NCBI RefSeq assembly: GCF_001417965.1
Contig: NW_018387969.1
Coordinates: forward strand, 711,475 to 731,535
DNA: 20,061 nt
Direction: 5' to 3'
From: Exaiptasia diaphana
Taxonomy: Eukaryota; Cnidaria; Anthozoa; Actiniaria; Aiptasiidae
Shown here: positions 17,775 through 20,061 of the stretch, piece by piece
Layout of the letters: each line of letters begins with the position of its first letter
How positions within the stretch are numbered: position 1 is the stretch's first letter
Position numbers and translations under genes: made by a program
The notes under the pieces: model-generated
Told to the model about the DNA's origin: nothing
Database searches by the model: none
Seen by the model: the letters and a program-made list of their open reading frames with translations, nothing else

Positions 17775-20029
17775 CTGGAAGAAAAGTTAACCATAGAAAT
17801 ATATATAGAGAGAATATCACATGGGCNCGCGGAGATCCGGGTTTTATCTTCGAATGTTGAAAAGATCTCTCACGAACGTATAGAATTCGTATCTCGAAGC
17901 TAACATGTAATATTCTATTTNTCATAAAATTGTAAATGAAAGCAAATTATGTCGTAAAATACATTTTTTCACTAGTTAAAATAACATTTGACTGTTGACT
18001 GCAGTTTTCTGTTTGCATGTCTGTCGGAATTAGCCTTTTTCCAGTTNAATGCGAGCGACCGCTGTTTTTGTAGACAANAGACTCACTTGCGTAGAGGACA
18101 ACAGAAAGCACGAAAAAATGTTGACATTACAATAGCTCTAAAAATTTGAATCTTCTGCGATTCGAGGCTTAGCCTGAGNAAGANNNTGAACCTTCTGGGA
18201 ATACATGCCTAGTGCTATTGTAGTGAGAACATTTTTTCGTGCTTTCNTTTGTTTTTAGTATGGTCTCTGCGCATGAGAGACGGTTGTTCGCTTTGAACTG
18301 GAAAAAGGTGGATTATGCAGATATGAATATGCGTTTATATAGATTTAATCAAGACTTTCCCAAAAGTATACCTGGTTGACATGTGCATTCGAAGNTTCCA
18401 GGTCGATTTGTGCATGTATCACAGTAGGTTACATTGTACTTGTCCGACGAGCACTCGTTTATATCTATTAACCATTAATAAATTGAAAATCGTTACTAGA
18501 AAATATAACTCTAGCTTCAAAAAATGATCCCATAGACCAACATTGCATTTGGATTGCGTTGCGCCGTTTGACTCGACGAGAGAGGACGCGTTTTTCAGGC
18601 AAGTTTCTCTTAATATTTCAAACTTATATCACACAATACACTTATTAACAGAAAGCGANTATTAATAGTAAGTGTATGACAAAATACGTTTGAATTCTAT
18701 TGGTATTGGAAAGAAATNTTTGTGTTTTCAGAGTGGTAATACGACCTTCGTCAACAACATTCAATGGAAGGTAATTCAGCTCATTTAGTATTTCAACTAT
18801 ACAGAAATGTTTATTGATATCTCTTCTGTCATTACCCGTTAGAATAGTTAAACAAACTAAACTCTGGGTATGATAATTTTGCAATTTAAAAGTCACACTT
18901 GACGGTTTTTGCCTATTTNTACGGTAAAATTACCGTCACGAATCAATGTGCGCATTCAAACTTCGCGCTAGTACCATGTAAGGTCCCGGATGGATGTCAG
19001 TCAATTCTGTCCGATGAATTCATGATGCCGCTTTACTATATGATTCAAGATTGGAACTGAGCTGTATACAAAAGGTAACATCGGCTGGATGCCTTCGTTG
19101 ATCCAAAAACGTTGTCGTCACCAGGACACAGTCCACAGTCCTGAGCCTGCAAAGAATCTCAGGATTTCCATGCGTAATTAACATATTCAAGATATATTTG
19201 CCTATATGTGATTTGAATTCAATGGTGGTAAAGACACTACTAATATACTATTGCGGGTATTAAATTCATCGAACAAGTATCATGAGAAAAGTATCATGAG
19301 ACATTTTCATTGACAAATGTTCGAGCTTCAAAGATACCAAGAATGTGAAAAACGGAAAGTGAAGATATAATTTTATATGGCAATCCCTAGATTCTTTGCA
19401 GCATCAAGACCGTGGACTGCGCGTCCTGGCAACAACAACATTCCGTTTAATGCTACACTGACAAATGTTTTAATAAATTAGAAAATGGAATATCGACTTT
19501 GTCGTCAAAATTTGTTTTTGGTGTACGTACCGACACAATGTTCGCCATCATATTGAAATCCACACCCACAAGTACAGTTGAATCCCCCAATTGTATTGAT
19601 GCAATTGCTATCCGAAGGACAATTGTGTCTGTTTGTACTGCACTCATCGATATCTGAAAGTACACACGCACGGATGACGCTTTTTAACCCTACGGGCGCT
19701 CTGATTGGTCAGAACCAGTGCGCTCGCATTTATGTCTTTGTCCAACCGTTTCGATAAAAACTCCCGCGGTGCGGAAACAGATTTAGAAAAATATTACAAG
19801 TGAAATATTACAAGTGAAATATTACAAGTGAATTCCATTTTTACATTCATCTGCAGTTTGATAGGTAGACGAACGGAAAAATTGGAATGTATCTGTTAAA
19901 TGTGTCACCTTTTTCGCAAAATGTTCCTTCGTAACCTTTGGGGCAAATGCATTTAAACTTTGAGGGTTCCATTTCGTAGTCAGCTGAGCATGAAGCGTTG
20001 GCAGGACATGGATTACTTGCACAGTCAGT
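17281..20029 (-). CDS. EGF-repeat protein with C-terminal beta-sandwich domain, 3' end (5' end outside window)
   Basis: Minus-strand exons, in coding order: 20029-19909 (EGF), 19653-19531 (calcium-binding EGF), 18464-18372 (calcium-binding EGF, short) and 17774-17281 (final domain with stop TAG). The last three join through phase-1 borders, as is usual for shuffled extracellular modules. EGF repeats with DI(D/N)EC starts bind calcium and form rods in secreted or membrane proteins. The window shows no signal peptide or membrane segment, so localisation is inferred. Similar EGF plus beta-sandwich proteins occur in anthozoans; the individual gene is not recognised. Ns at several places lower base-level certainty. 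Confidence 0.75.
17811..17990. mobile_element. Degraded copy of the foldback element seen at 12041
   Basis: CACATGGGCNCGCGGAGATC, GTTTTATCTTCGAATGTTGA and AAAAGATCTCTCACGA, then CGTATCTCGAAG and ACATGTAATATTCTATTT, follow the order of the element at 12041-12386, with the hairpin loop shortened. It lies in the intron before the terminal exon of the EGF gene. Confidence 0.7.
18034..18308. mobile_element. Inverted-repeat MITE
   Basis: 275 bases with ends CCTTTTTCCAGTT then AATGCGAGCGACCG, against CCTTTTTCCAGTT then CAAAGCGAACAACCG on the other strand. A second shared inner block, AAAGCACGAAAAAATGTT, pairs further in. The centre contains several Ns. No clear target duplication. Confidence 0.65.
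18372..18464 (-). CDS. Calcium-binding EGF exon, short
   Basis: Coding-strand acceptor TTAATAG/ATATAAAC and donor CAACCAG/GTATAC, 93 bases, phase 1/1. It reads INECSSDKYNVTYCDTCTN, then FECTCQPG. Five of the six EGF cysteines are present; the last loop is missing. Splicing straight to the terminal exon would give CQPAW with no sixth cysteine, so either a small exon is unseen or the module is naturally incomplete. Confidence 0.7.
18465..19110. other. Intron of the EGF gene, left of the diverged inverted repeat
   Basis: I see no convincing exon. A short plus-strand frame near 18958-19060 reads ALVPCKVPDGCQSILSDEF but lacks a family or clear splice partners. Confidence 0.35.
19111..19440. repeat. 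Diverged inverted repeat in an EGF-gene intron
   Basis: The arm at 19111-19180 (CCAGGACACAGTCCACAGTC then GCAAAGAATCT) pairs imperfectly with 19368-19440 read on the other strand (CCAGGACGCGCAGTCCACGG then GCAAAGAATCT). It is probably an old MITE. Confidence 0.6.
19531..19653 (-). CDS. Calcium-binding EGF exon
   Basis: 123 bases, phase 1/1 (acceptor ACTTTCAG, donor GTCG/GTACGT). It reads IDECSTNRHNCPSDSNCINT then IGGFNCTCGCGFQYDGEHC, a full module with the DIDEC calcium motif and a typical CINTIGGFxC core. There is an extra seventh cysteine in CTCGCGF. Confidence 0.83.
19787..19828. repeat. 14-base tandem repeat, 3 copies
   Basis: The unit TGAAATATTACAAG occurs three times head to tail (the first with two changes). 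Confidence 0.85.
19811..19853 (-). pseudogene. Fragment resembling the start of an EGF exon
   Basis: The coding-strand acceptor AAACTGCAG is followed in phase 1 by DECKNGIHL and a stop. The DECxNG start fits an EGF module, but the rest is replaced by a 14-base tandem repeat. It could be a relic, or a short alternative last exon after the EGF at 19909-20029. Confidence 0.35.
19909..20029 (-). CDS. EGF exon, not calcium-binding
   Basis: 121 bases after coding-strand ATTTAAG. It reads TDCASNPCPANASCSADYEM, then FKCICPKGYEGTFCEK, with all six cysteines and the CxCPxGYxGxxC ending. It starts in phase 0 and ends in phase 1, unlike the symmetric phase-1 exons downstream, so its 5' border is the least certain. 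Confidence 0.75.
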
Positions 20030-20061
20030 CTTAAATAAAATGTTATATAGTTATATTCAAT

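Noticed and set aside
17550-17903. Plus-strand open frames opposite the sandwich exon
   Set aside because: They mirror the well-supported minus-strand domain and encode nothing recognisable.
18958-19060. Plus-strand segment ALVPCKVPDGCQSILSDEF as an exon
   Set aside because: It ends at a nearby stop, has no clear partner exon and lies on the opposite strand within the EGF-gene intron.

Overview
The window looks like nuclear DNA of an invertebrate animal, most likely a cnidarian (coral or sea anemone). It is AT-rich, its short exons have GT/AG borders, many small palindromic DNA transposons are present, and the two protein families have the architectures common in anthozoans. The species is inferred, not proven. 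Scattered single N bases show it is a draft assembly.

Positions 1-13670 carry, on the + strand, the 3' half of a Mind-bomb-type E3 ubiquitin ligase (closest in layout to MIB2): ankyrin-repeat exons, a Pro/Ser/Gln-rich linker exon, two RING fingers and a stop. Almost everything is present twice, in the order ankyrin block 1 (1-4003), N, ankyrin block 2 + linker + RING block 1 (4005-11542), N, RING block 2 (11544-13670). Block 1 stops inside the linker exon and RING block 2 restarts inside the same exon, leaving about 198 bases unaccounted for. The simplest reading is one gene whose two haplotypes were interleaved by the assembler: copy A = 1-4003 + gap + 11544 onward, and copy B = 4005-11542 dropped into the gap. 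A real partial tandem duplication is the alternative.

Comparing the copies gives natural empty sites for transposon insertions. In copy B these are a TA-flanked MITE (5662-6024), a TAA-flanked Harbinger-like MITE (7568-7808) and a TTAA-flanked piggyBac-like element (9131-10141). In copy A they are a palindromic block (about 3375-3890) and a foldback element (about 12041-12386). A pogo/Tc1-like element with CAGTAAGACCCC ends lies in the 3' flank.

Positions 13671-17280 are mostly repeats: the pogo-like element, a 1.17-kb hAT-like element (15418-16588), a palindromic MITE (16677-17005), and a few weak candidate exons of an unrecognised + strand gene. Positions 17281-20061 hold, on the - strand, the 3' end of a probably secreted or surface EGF-repeat protein: three EGF exons and a terminal exon with a beta-sandwich domain ending in a GWGHINFD motif, with further repeats in its introns.

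No RNA gene, CRISPR array or clearly new molecular system was seen. The most informative structure is the interleaved two-copy layout and the transposon polymorphisms it exposes.
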